NCBI GenBank assembly: GCA_947629795.1
Contig: CANRFC010000003.1
Coordinates: 87,956 to 151,955 of the forward strand
Direction: 5' to 3'
DNA: 64,000 bases
Origin: an uncultured Oscillospiraceae bacterium
GTDB lineage: Bacteria; Bacillota; Clostridia; Oscillospirales; Oscillospiraceae
Shown here: piece after piece, positions 56,917 through 64,000 of the stretch
Layout of the letters: every line of letters starts with the position of its first letter
Position numbering within the stretch: position 1 is the stretch's first letter
Notes under the pieces: generated by a model
Told to the model about the DNA's origin: nothing
Seen by the model: only the letters and a program-made list of their open reading frames with translations
Databases searched by the model: none
Translations under genes and position numbers: made by a program

Positions 56917-57618
56917 TTATATCGCGTTCCAGATGAAGCAAAAGGCGAAAACACAACCCCAGGCGTTCCCGGTCCGCTTTTTGACCAGCAGCATCCCGTA
57001 GATGGCGGCGAAGCTGGTGGCCATCTCCACGATGCCCCAGGGAGTAAACACCATCGGGTGGAACAGCACGCAGACGACGGCGCAGGTGATGGCCCCATAG
57101 TCCAGCCAGAAGTTTTCGGAGGGATACCGGCAGTTGATCTTCTCGCTGATGACCGCGTAATTGAACCCCTCAAAGAACCCCCAGACCACGGCGATCAGAG
57201 CCATACCCAGGAGGGAGAGGGGCAGGCCCCCGGCCAGCACATCGGCTGTGATCATGATGGTGAAGGGATGGTATCCGTGAAATTGTCCCGAGGCGACTAT
57301 GCAGCAGAGCAAGGGGACAAAGCAGAGGACGGTGCCCACAACGGCCCGGAGCGTATTTTCCTTACGCAAGCCAAAGCGTATGAAGCTCTCTTTTCGCAAA
57401 ATGCAGACGATGGTAATGCCCAGTCCGGCCACCCCGAACTGGACGGCGGCGTTGACCAGCAGCCGGGGTAAAACATGGAGGCTGCCGTCCGTGACAAAGT
57501 CCATCAGCCGCTCCCCGGTTGCCACATAGCCAAGAAAAGCGACCAGAGTGACCAATCCGACGATCCAAAGGTCTGTGTCCAGCCGTTTTTCCTCCGCTGT
57601 GAGTGATCTTTTTCTCAT
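56917..57618 (-). CDS. Degenerate CPBP-like membrane protein
   Basis: A 233-residue protein with about six or seven spans. It resembles CPBP proteases (VVWGFFEGFNYAVISEKINC, AVVCVLFHPM) but the double Glu of motif 1 is replaced by FFEGF and motif 3 has no clear His, so it may not be catalytic. It heads a run of genes: this, DUF998 and DUF2087. Upstream, 42 nt away, is a 53-residue membrane peptide. Confidence 0.65.
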   Translation of the reverse strand: MRKRSLTAEEKRLDTDLWIVGLVTLVAFLGYVATGERLMDFVTDGSLHVLPRLLVNAAVQFGVAGLGITIVCILRKESFIRFGLRKENTLRAVVGTVLCFVPLLCCIVASGQFHGYHPFTIMITADVLAGGLPLSLLGMALIAVVWGFFEGFNYAVISEKINCRYPSENFWLDYGAITCAVVCVLFHPMVFTPWGIVEMATSFAAIYGMLLVKKRTGNAWGCVFAFCFIWNAI

Positions 57619-57660
57619 ATGTTTCTCCTTTGTCAGATTACCATAACGCCATCCCGGTCA

Positions 57661-57822
57661 TCAACCAGAGGTACCGCCGTTGTTCTTTCGCTGTCCAATA
57701 AAAATCATTGTCGCTGCAAAAAAGCTCAAAGCAGCGGCGCCCCATGCTGCGGTGTGCCCCATAAATCCGGCGGCGCAAAAACAGGCCGCCGCAGTATACA
57801 GTACACGATACAATATTTTCAT
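57661..57822 (-). CDS. Small 53-residue membrane protein
   Basis: A short gene with ATG 57822 and AAAGGAAAGGA about 5 nt upstream; TGA at 57663-57661. The product begins MKILYRVLYTAAACFCAAGF and has two hydrophobic segments ending in a polar GQRKNNGGTSG tail. It lies 2 nt after the frameshifted gene and 42 nt before the CPBP-like gene, in a run of membrane genes. No family recognised. Confidence 0.65.
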   Translation of the reverse strand: MKILYRVLYTAAACFCAAGFMGHTAAWGAAALSFFAATMIFIGQRKNNGGTSG

Positions 57823-57824
57823 AA

Positions 57825-58054
57825 TTATCCTTTCCTTTCAAATTCCAGTCTGCCGCTTGCCTTGCCGGCGTTAACGGAGATGACATACTCGCCCTCCTCC
57901 TGAATGGGGAGTTCAAAGGTCCCTGTTTGGACATCGTTTCCACGGTAGATCGGGTCCTGTCCGTGCGCCAAGGTCCAAAAAGGCATGCCGAACCGATCCC
58001 CAAAGTAACGATCAGAACACAAATTCGAATGACTGTCTTTGTTCTTTTCCGCAT
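57825..58054 (-). pseudogene. Frameshifted small secreted/anchored protein
   Basis: From ATG 58054 (GGGAG upstream) one frame gives a signal-like start (MRKRTKTVIRICVLIVTLGI, then GSACLFGP). At a T5 tract, in CCTTTTTGG, the frame must shift by -1 to continue as WTLAHGQDPIYRGNDVQTG and a beta-rich C-terminus ending GRLEFERKG at 57825. The two halves together make a normal-looking ~77-residue exported protein. Either a broken gene, a sequencing error in the homopolymer, or programmed slippage. Confidence 0.6.
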
Positions 58055-58168
58055 TCCATGCATCTCCCGTTAAACTCTTTCTGTTTGGGGACCTCTCCGC
58101 CGCTATCATTTTCCGACTGTTTTATCGCTTCCCCGCCGCGCTCATTGCGGCTCCCGTCATCAACGACT

Positions 58169-58990
58169 TCATGACAGCGCCTGTTTCGGGCAGGCCTTTA
58201 CGCACTCCATACATAAAATACACTCGGTCCCGTTGAGACGTTTCCGGGAATTGTTCGTCACTTCCACATTCATGGGGCAGACCTTTTCGCACATTCCGCA
58301 GGATACGCACTTGTCCTTGCTGCACTTGACCCGGATGGCGGAGAAATAGCTCATGGGCTTCAGGAATACGGTGATGGGACAGATGTATTTGCAAAAGGCC
58401 CGATTATCCTTGAAGCGGAAGGCCAGAATGATCCCCACGGCATAATACAAAAGGTTGCCCACAAGAAAGCTCCGGAACATGATCCGTTCAAGCCCTCCGA
58501 CCCTCATAAGAAAGAGGCCCGCCACAAACAGGAGGGAAAGCGCGAATACGATGTAACGGACGAAGCCCAGCTTCCTGCGCGGCGCCTGCGGGACTTTATA
58601 CGGCAGAAGATCCAGCACCATGGCTGTCCAGCAGGCGTACCCGCACCAGCCGCGCCCGAAGATCAGCGGCCCGAAGATCTTCGCCACGGCGTAATGGATC
58701 GTCGCCGCCTCAAAAACGCCGGTAAACAGGTAATACCAAAAGCCCTCGATCTGCATATTCTCATTGCAGATCAGGCCGAGATATACCAGCATATACAGGC
58801 CCACAAGAAGCTGCACGGTCCTCCTGGCGTGCCGATGCCCCCGCATAAACAGGAAGACCCCAAGTCCCAGCGAACACCCTATGTAGCTGAAATTCAGCAG
58901 ATAGAAAAGGTTGTCCTTCATCTGCCAAAGCAGGATCGCCACGGCCTCAAAAACAGCCCATATCACAATGGCCGGAGTATCCTTTTTCAT
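58169..58990 (-). CDS. 4Fe-4S membrane protein (NapH/NosR C-terminal-like)
   Basis: A 273-residue polytopic protein with about six spans and cytoplasmic iron-sulfur ends. It has RGWCGYACW and NRAFCKYICPI conserved cysteine pairs in the membrane part and two ferredoxin 4Fe-4S motifs in the last 45 residues (CVSCGMCEKVCP and CILCMECVKACP). This is the NapH/RnfH-like quinol or electron-transfer module. ATG 58990 follows GAGGGAG. First of an apparent run with the frameshifted and small membrane genes; the electron acceptor is unknown. Confidence 0.88.
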   Translation of the reverse strand: MKKDTPAIVIWAVFEAVAILLWQMKDNLFYLLNFSYIGCSLGLGVFLFMRGHRHARRTVQLLVGLYMLVYLGLICNENMQIEGFWYYLFTGVFEAATIHYAVAKIFGPLIFGRGWCGYACWTAMVLDLLPYKVPQAPRRKLGFVRYIVFALSLLFVAGLFLMRVGGLERIMFRSFLVGNLLYYAVGIILAFRFKDNRAFCKYICPITVFLKPMSYFSAIRVKCSKDKCVSCGMCEKVCPMNVEVTNNSRKRLNGTECILCMECVKACPKQALS

Positions 58991-59068
58991 ATCCGTTCTC
59001 CCTCTCTCAAAATTCCGCTTTAGAAACAAAGGATCGTCTTTTCATTACGAGACCGCACTTATTCCTCA

Positions 59069-59938
59069 TCAAGAAGCTGTCATTCGATCGTGCCTTTTGG
59101 CGTGTTTGGACAGAATTAGGACAAATGCCAAAGACAGCACATTGGACAATACGATCCTAAGTATCTGCATTTCATCTATCCCGGTATCTGTGACCATGTG
59201 CAGAGAATTTGTGATGAAATTATTGAAAAAGTGCTCAAACACGCCTGCCCAGATGGTTCCCGTCAGTGAAATGCATAGCCCCCACTCGTAAGCGAGCACT
59301 CCTGCCAACAAGACATAACCGACTGCCATAACACACGCCATGGGGATACCAATGCTGCCGTCCAGCAGCCATACAATCACCGTCACGATATGCCACAGGC
59401 CAAACAGCAGCGATTGGATCAGATTGCTTTGTCTTTCCGTGAAGGCCGTTTTTGTCATCCGAAATAAGAGCCCCCGAAACAATCCCTCCTCCGCCCATAC
59501 ATTTACGATATTTCCCATGATACATATCACGACCGCAGCAAGGGACGCCCCGCCGATGTTCTGATCCTTCAGGGCGAAATTCGTAATGAAAAACTGAATA
59601 TTCGCCGCTTTCCCCATTGCGGAGAGGACAAGGTATTCCGTCAAATAGGACAGGAAAAATGTACTCACCCCCAAGAGCAGGCCCAAACCCGCACTTCTCA
59701 GGATCCCGCTCTTGCGAAAGCCTATTTCCTTCCAATTCAGCCCGAATCGCGGCAAAACGATCAGGAGAACCGCAAGGATGAACAGCTTGCAGATGATATT
59801 TTCCGCCAGGATCGTCTGGTCGGTCTTGATCACAAGAAATTCGATGTCCTTCACAACAGTGCAAGGCAGGAAGACTGCCAATACGATTGCAAGCGTTTTC
59901 TTTCTGCTGATCGGCATCATACCTTGATTCATGTTCAA
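59069..59938 (-). CDS. CPBP-family (CAAX/Rce1-like) intramembrane glutamic protease
   Basis: A 289-residue polytopic membrane protein with all CPBP motifs intact: VWAEEGLFRGLLFR (EExxxR), SLLFGLWHIV (FxxxH) and FEHFFNNFITN (HxxxN). Predicted intramembrane protease active on prenylated or peptide-type substrates. It overlaps the upstream ICMT-like gene by 4 nt (ATGA), so translation is coupled. More AT-rich than the window core. Confidence 0.9.
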   Translation of the reverse strand: MNMNQGMMPISRKKTLAIVLAVFLPCTVVKDIEFLVIKTDQTILAENIICKLFILAVLLIVLPRFGLNWKEIGFRKSGILRSAGLGLLLGVSTFFLSYLTEYLVLSAMGKAANIQFFITNFALKDQNIGGASLAAVVICIMGNIVNVWAEEGLFRGLLFRMTKTAFTERQSNLIQSLLFGLWHIVTVIVWLLDGSIGIPMACVMAVGYVLLAGVLAYEWGLCISLTGTIWAGVFEHFFNNFITNSLHMVTDTGIDEMQILRIVLSNVLSLAFVLILSKHAKRHDRMTAS

Positions 59939-60552
59939 GCCCCTTTTTGACCGTTTGCAAAACGCATTTGACGGTTATTTCTGCCCAGGTAACGGTTCAC
60001 TTGCCGCTGATATTCCCGGTAAGGTGTGCCGAAGGCGGACGCCAAAAAGGGTTCCTCCACCTTTACGATCTGGAGATGGAGCATCCCGATGGCAAAGACG
60101 GACGCCGCCAATAGGGCTGGGTTGAAGAACATCAGCAGGATCCCAAGATATACAAGGTCGAAACCAAGGAAGGCCGGGTTCCGGCTGATTCGGTAAATGC
60201 CGCTTGTAACCAATTCCGTCCGCTCCTGTTCGGAAACGCCGGCCCGCCAGCTGTCCCGCATGGTAAGGACGGAGAGAAGAAAGACCGCCGCGCCGCACAC
60301 CGCGGCCACAGCGCCAACGATCCGTCCCCAAGGAGGCAGGGCGGTCGTTCCCATGACGATGCTGATGACCTCAACCACCGGGGCCACGATCGTGGCGATC
60401 CCCAATGTGACCTCTATGCGCTTGGCCGTGCCCGACTTTCCTTTGCCCATCTGGTCGGTCTGAATGCCTTTTTTCTTTTGGCGGAACATCTTGACAAAAT
60501 AACAGCCGTAGAACGCCGCCAAAACCAGGATCCCTATTACTTGAAATGCCAC
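59935..60552 (-). CDS. Isoprenylcysteine carboxyl methyltransferase-like protein
   Basis: A 205-residue ICMT/PEMT-fold membrane protein with about five spans. The C-terminal part has SGIYRISRNPAFLGFDLVYL (RNP motif in place of RHP) and VEEPFLASAFGTPYREYQRQV (E...Y..Y). It is followed, with a 4-nt overlap, by a CPBP protease. This is the second ICMT-CPBP pair here, in the opposite gene order to the first. Confidence 0.87.
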   Translation of the reverse strand: MAFQVIGILVLAAFYGCYFVKMFRQKKKGIQTDQMGKGKSGTAKRIEVTLGIATIVAPVVEVISIVMGTTALPPWGRIVGAVAAVCGAAVFLLSVLTMRDSWRAGVSEQERTELVTSGIYRISRNPAFLGFDLVYLGILLMFFNPALLAASVFAIGMLHLQIVKVEEPFLASAFGTPYREYQRQVNRYLGRNNRQMRFANGQKGA

Positions 60553-60594
60553 CTCTTATATCCTCCGTGGTTTTTGAAAACGTTGAAAAAGCAA

Positions 60595-60652
60595 AACACA
60601 GAGCCTATCCATCTTCTTCGGGATCATCGGCTCTGCGTCTAAGCGTCTGGCC
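60595..60652 (-). terminator. Terminator-like element, copy B of a repeated unit
   Basis: Minus-strand GACGCAGAGCC and GGCTCTGTGTTTTG form a stem over a 22-nt loop with a T-rich tail, at the end of the DUF1905 gene. The flank CTCTGCGTCTAAGCGTCTGGC differs from copy A at 55.8 kb by one base. Confidence 0.65.
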
Positions 60653-60690
60653 CTGTGATGATGGATCTCTTCCCGTCAAATTGGAATTTG

Positions 60691-61329
60691 TTACTCCGTC
60701 CCATGCACAGCTATCTCCAGGTAGCTGACGATTTTAGGCTGTTCTGCAACTTCTGAACCATAATATCTTCCTTTATACCAAAGCTTAAATCCGCCATCAA
60801 TATACGCAATGCAACATCTTGGCATACAGACATCTTTGCCTCTTGGATAAGCCATTTTAGGGGCATATTGAATACCGTAATAGTCTAAAGTTTCCATTAT
60901 CTTAGACCATGAACCTTCCGCTTTTCCCATTACCTGCAGAACATCATGTAGGGAAACCCCTGCAAGCATTGCAACGCAGCAGTGCCCGCAATATCCCGGA
61001 ACGATTTCCATCTCCTCAATCGAATCAATCGCTCTAATTGGATGATCCTTACTATAGGGACTGTTGTGATTAATTCTGGAAAGAGTATCAACGACCTCAA
61101 AAGAAACTTCAAATGTTTCTTTCAGTTTTTCAGCTATTGCTTTTTTCACAGGAATATAATAGCAGCCGTTTCCTTTTGGTATCAGTTTGCATTCAAACAA
61201 AATGCCATCTACGACGACTTTTACCGGAATGTTTCCCGTGCGTCCTGTTATATCCCACATATTAAAGGGAATATCTATGAATGTTCTGTTTCCATCTACT
61301 ATTTTCTTTCCTTCAAATGTATATTGCAT
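60691..61329 (-). CDS. DUF1905 domain fused to a C39-like cysteine peptidase domain
   Basis: A 212-residue protein, AT-rich compared with neighbours. Residues 1-75 match DUF1905 (YTFEGKKIVDGNRTFIDIPF, IPVKVVVDGILFECKLIPKG). Residues about 108-205 resemble a C39-type papain fold: GYCGHCCVAMLAGVSLHDVL with candidate nucleophile C114 or C117, but the usual GH (His) position reads GGFKLWYKGRYYG, so the catalytic His seems lost. An inactive C39-like domain is known in ABC peptide exporters. Function unknown; stand-alone gene. Confidence 0.68.
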   Translation of the reverse strand: MQYTFEGKKIVDGNRTFIDIPFNMWDITGRTGNIPVKVVVDGILFECKLIPKGNGCYYIPVKKAIAEKLKETFEVSFEVVDTLSRINHNSPYSKDHPIRAIDSIEEMEIVPGYCGHCCVAMLAGVSLHDVLQVMGKAEGSWSKIMETLDYYGIQYAPKMAYPRGKDVCMPRCCIAYIDGGFKLWYKGRYYGSEVAEQPKIVSYLEIAVHGTE

Positions 61330-61355
61330 TTTGTTTTATCTCCTCAAATTTCGAT

Positions 61356-61850
61356 TTACCGCACCACTGCGACCAGTGCCCCGGCCAGCACGCAGGGAAT
61401 CAGCCCGATGACCATGCCCATCAGCGCCCGGACCACGTGGTACTTCTTCTGATGATATGCCCTGTCCATATGTTCCGTCCCCGGCAGACGGATGCGCTTG
61501 ACGTTGGCAAACAGCACCCAGTCCAGGAAGAAGCAGTCGTACCAGTTCACCAGCATCCAAAGACCATAGGAGTATAAAAAGCCCGTTTTGAAATCCTTCG
61601 CCCCTGCCGCCAGGACCAGGGCCGTGAGAACGGCCAGGGCCAGCAGCACCGCGAAGGCCTTTTTCAGGAACACCGGGGCGCTGAGCACCTGGGTAGGGAT
61701 CCGCTCATGGGTCTCAAAGTATTTCTCCTGAATGTCCTTGGGGTAATCATGGATCCACCACACCGGGTCCCGGCACAGTGGGATCATGATCAGGCAGGTA
61801 AACAGGATCAGCGCCCCGACACACTCCATTCCATAGATCGTCCAGTTCAT
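61356..61850 (-). CDS. Hypothetical membrane protein
   Basis: A 164-residue protein with about four spans (MECVGALILFTCLIMIPLC, AVLLALAVLTALVLAAGA, SYGLWMLVNWYDCFFLDWVL, VRALMGMVIGLIPCVLAGAL). The pattern WYDCFFLDWVLFANVKRIRL is distinctive but I cannot name the family with certainty. ATG 61850 follows GAAGGAG. It is likely co-transcribed with the alpha/beta hydrolase (19 nt apart). Confidence 0.75.
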   Translation of the reverse strand: MNWTIYGMECVGALILFTCLIMIPLCRDPVWWIHDYPKDIQEKYFETHERIPTQVLSAPVFLKKAFAVLLALAVLTALVLAAGAKDFKTGFLYSYGLWMLVNWYDCFFLDWVLFANVKRIRLPGTEHMDRAYHQKKYHVVRALMGMVIGLIPCVLAGALVAVVR

Positions 61851-61869
61851 TGTTTTTCTCCTTCTTTTG

Positions 61870-62775
61870 TTACCCGGCAAGGACTTTACAGACCAGCTCC
61901 GGGTCTGTCAGGTGGATGTAGTGGCTGCTGTGCTCCGCCCGGTGGTGTGTGCCGTCCGGCGAACAGGACAGATACTCCCCCATCAGCTCCTGCCAGACGG
62001 TTTCGATCTTTTGGGCCTCTTCCTCCGAAGCACCGCCGAACTGGCAGATCTCCTGCTCTTCGATGCCCGAGTCGTGGGTGATCAGGACAAGCGGAATAGA
62101 CGGGAAGCCCTCCGGCGACGCCAGCTCGCCGAGAAGCCGCTCATCGTGGGCCGCCGCATATTCCCGCAGGGCGGTCTCATAGGTCTGCGGCCTGCTGACG
62201 GCGGCCAGGATGTACTTCGTTTCTTCCTCCGAGAAGCCGTCGCAGTAGTAAAAGGGTGGGGCGGTACGCATGATCCTGCGGAGCAGCCAGCCCAGATGGA
62301 GCCGGACCAGGAGCAGGTTCAGCCGAAGGCCGCCAGTCTTATCCACGCCACTCTTTTTGAACTCCGACCTTGTCAATCTGACGCGGAACTCGTTGTCCCT
62401 GGGCGACAGCGGGTCCAGCAGCACCAGCCGCTCCACCAGCTCGGGGTAGCAGCGGGCAAACTGCTGGGCATACAGCCCACCCTGGGAGTGGGCCAGGAGG
62501 GTGATCTTGTTCTCATGGCCCAGGGCTTCCAACAATTCGTGCAGCTCCCAGGCAATGTTTTTCGGCGTGCGCTCCGCCGGGGAAGGGTCGCTGGAGCCGT
62601 ACCCGGCGCGCTCATACAGGAGGACAGTATAATTCTCGCTCAGCCGCTGGGCCAACTGCCGCCACTCTCCCATCACAGCGCCCAAACCCATCTCGATCAC
62701 CAGGTCGATTTTCCCTGCCCCGAAGGTGCAGTAAGCCAATTCTCCTGTCCCGACAGATACCTTGTTAATCTCCAT
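61870..62775 (-). CDS. Alpha/beta hydrolase
   Basis: A 301-residue alpha/beta-hydrolase fold enzyme with the nucleophile elbow AHSQGG (Ser97), an oxyanion-type region at the N-terminus (VIEMGLGAVMGEWRQL), YERAGYGSSD and a C-terminal HYIHL giving the likely catalytic His. Substrate unknown. ATG 62775 follows TTGGAG at 7 nt; longer frames to 63126 overlap the CAT gene. It overlaps the CAT-like gene by 11 nt, so they are coupled. Confidence 0.88.
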   Translation of the reverse strand: MEINKVSVGTGELAYCTFGAGKIDLVIEMGLGAVMGEWRQLAQRLSENYTVLLYERAGYGSSDPSPAERTPKNIAWELHELLEALGHENKITLLAHSQGGLYAQQFARCYPELVERLVLLDPLSPRDNEFRVRLTRSEFKKSGVDKTGGLRLNLLLVRLHLGWLLRRIMRTAPPFYYCDGFSEEETKYILAAVSRPQTYETALREYAAAHDERLLGELASPEGFPSIPLVLITHDSGIEEQEICQFGGASEEEAQKIETVWQELMGEYLSCSPDGTHHRAEHSSHYIHLTDPELVCKVLAG

Positions 62776-63448
62776 TTGATATCTCCAAAAACTTCTCAAA
62801 CTGATTTGCCTCTGTTTGCAGTGCGTCCAAAAAGAGGCCCACGTGCCAGCCGTCGGCAGCGGCGTGATGGCAGGTGATGGACAACGGCAGGCAGACCTTG
62901 CCGCCTCTCTCCCGGAGCTTGCCCGCCTCCACGGAAGGGAAATAGTAGGGCTTGTTCTCATAGGAGTGGACGGCGAAGTGTTCAAAGGACACCCACGGGA
63001 CGCAGGAGACCGTATAGGCGTTGGGTGGCGGGAGCTGCCCCGCCTTCGCCAGAATACCGTGATGGGAACCATGCTCCCGCTGATCCGCCAGGTAGGCGGC
63101 ATGAAAAGCCAGGAAGCTGTCGTCATACTCGGTCCACATCAGGGAAAAGGTCTTGTCATCCTCGTGGAAGGCGGCGTAGAGTGGCGTCAGCACATTGTAA
63201 TAGCCAAGTTGGCCGTCCGCCTGGGCCAGTTTGAACTCAGTCTGCTGGCTCAGCAGCCTGGTCACCAGCCACAGATAGGCGGGAAAGAACTTGAAGCCCG
63301 CCACCTTCAAGACGGCGCGCATCCGCGTCACATCCAGCTCTGCCGTCAGGGAATAGCCCGTGGGAGCCATTTGGGAAAAGTAATAAAATATCTCTCTCCG
63401 GCCCCATGTCTCCAGGTCGATGGGGGTAAAGGTGAGCTCATGCTTCAT
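62765..63448 (-). CDS. Chloramphenicol acetyltransferase-family protein (type A)
   Basis: A 227-residue CAT-fold enzyme that would acetylate chloramphenicol using acetyl-CoA. The signature HHAAADGWHVGLFLDALQ places the catalytic His at 195 and Asp at 199, the same position as in classic CAT; FSLMWTEYDDSFLAF and PWVSFEHFAV are other conserved blocks. Length is normal. True drug activity is not proven; related acyltransferases exist. ATG 63448 follows GAAAGGGG. It is 14 nt downstream of a broken regulator. Confidence 0.88.
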   Translation of the reverse strand: MKHELTFTPIDLETWGRREIFYYFSQMAPTGYSLTAELDVTRMRAVLKVAGFKFFPAYLWLVTRLLSQQTEFKLAQADGQLGYYNVLTPLYAAFHEDDKTFSLMWTEYDDSFLAFHAAYLADQREHGSHHGILAKAGQLPPPNAYTVSCVPWVSFEHFAVHSYENKPYYFPSVEAGKLRERGGKVCLPLSITCHHAAADGWHVGLFLDALQTEANQFEKFLEISNGD

Positions 63449-63462
63449 GTTCCGCGCCCCTT

Positions 63463-63936
63463 TCAGACCGTTTGGCGGAACAGCCCATGCCGGTTGCAGC
63501 AGACAAAGAGCTTCCCGGGACCCATCCTGCGGAAGCGAAGCTCCGCCGCCTGCTCCGGATAGAGCTTTTCCATCTGAAGGCCGTTGTCCGAAACGTAGGC
63601 GATGAAGGAAATGAAGTGCCCTTTTTCCATGGGATGATTCAAAGAAACAAACATTTCATCCTCCACGGTTTCCACCGTGATCCGGTGTTCCCCGTCGGGC
63701 ACTTCCTCCTCCAACGGAGGCAGGCGAAGGCCGCAGCAGGAAAAGGCCCCCTCGCCCATGGCATGGATCACATTGCCGCAGATGGGGCAGACATAGAACT
63801 TGCTCCGCTTCATATTGGCGGACACGTTTTGGTTGGCGGCCACGTCCCCGGTCAGCAGCTCCGGCACAGAGACCGACAGCGCCCCGGCCAGTTCAGTGAG
63901 GAGACTGACATCAGGAAATCCCCTGCCCGTTTCCCT
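63463..63936 (-). pseudogene. 5'-truncated XRE-type regulator with zinc ribbon and desulfoferrodoxin-like C-terminus
   Basis: The open part encodes the end of an HTH (RETGRGFPDVSLLTELAGAL then VSVPELLTGD), a zinc ribbon (FYVCPICGNVIHAM and SCCGLRLPPLE) and a desulfoferrodoxin-like tail (EDEMFVSLNHPMEKGHFISF). The frame is interrupted by TAA at 63942-63940, just where the HTH should continue (normally ...SKWETGRG), so most of the HTH is missing. GTG near 63867 could start a partial product. The break coincides with a likely element boundary. Confidence 0.72.
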
Positions 63937-63970
63937 TAATTAAAGATATTGTTGGGTAAAAAAAGAAAGG

Positions 63971-64000
63971 TCAGTCGATTTTGCCGATGAAGCGGTAGTA
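63971..64000 (-). CDS. C-terminal end of another gene at the right edge (possible recombinase)
   Basis: Nine codons are visible reading in from the right edge on the minus strand, YYRFIGKID and a TGA stop at 63973-63971. This resembles the C-terminus of serine recombinases from conjugative or integrative elements, but 9 residues are too few to be sure. Confidence 0.35.
   Translation of the reverse strand, partial: YYRFIGKID

Overview
The window looks like chromosome from a GC-rich, spore-forming gut Clostridium-type bacterium, most likely Oscillospiraceae (Flavonifractor / Pseudoflavonifractor / Lawsonibacter neighbourhood). The reasons are Firmicute-type regulation (a perfect CIRCE element, consensus TTGACA-N17-TATAAT promoters, strong AGGAGG ribosome sites), a spoVT gene, VanW, XpaC, SLH and QueT family proteins, YtrA-type GntR regulation, and very GC-rich third codon positions in the core genes. 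The placement is inference from gene content; I ran no search. LAYOUT. 1-3.9 kb (minus): a two-component system cut by the left edge, a CDF cation exporter and a CbxX-type AAA ATPase. 4-6 kb: a short AT-rich patch with two Cys-rich unknown proteins and an XRE regulator. 6.2-11.8 kb (plus): membrane pyrophosphatase, a cysteine desulfurase-like enzyme, a MATE exporter and a RelB/YoeB-type toxin-antitoxin pair. 11.9-16.9 kb: the hrcA-grpE-dnaK-dnaJ heat-shock operon under CIRCE. 17-19.5 kb: a PMT-family glycosyltransferase with an unusual N-terminal insert. 19.6-23 kb (minus): a sugar ABC importer without its own ATPase. 23.2-30.2 kb: surface and envelope genes, including Big2-domain protein, polysaccharide deacetylase, an ECF-like sigma factor with a membrane-anchored serpin, a DUF2461 protein and VanW. 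30.4-32.7 kb: serC-serA. 32.7-33.0 kb: 69-bp tandem repeats. 33-35 kb: a GntR-ABC exporter operon. 35-37.6 kb (minus): XpaC-like protein and rpsF-ssb-rpsR. 37.8-43.6 kb: galE, a sugar nucleotidyltransferase and a NahK-like hexosamine kinase, a PepSY protein, galU and queT. 43.8-43.95 kb: a striking run of perfect palindromes. 44-51 kb: an M23 protein, a MacAB-like efflux operon, an SLH protein and spoVT. 52-64 kb (all minus): an accessory region of membrane and flavin proteins, chloramphenicol acetyltransferase-like and alpha/beta-hydrolase genes, ending in a broken regulator beside what may be the end of a mobile-element recombinase. HOW GENES WORK TOGETHER. The heat-shock operon is a complete HrcA-regulated chaperone set. 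galE, the nucleotidyltransferase and the NahK-like kinase could together turn N-acetylhexosamines released from host glycans into UDP-sugars; galU adds UDP-glucose. The sigma factor overlaps a serpin whose N-terminus looks like an anti-sigma membrane anchor, suggesting a protease-sensing circuit. In the accessory region a CPBP (Rce1/CAAX-type) protease gene sits directly beside an ICMT-family methyltransferase gene twice, in opposite orders, reminiscent of the last two steps of eukaryotic CAAX processing. No rRNA, tRNA, CRISPR array or complete insertion sequence was seen.
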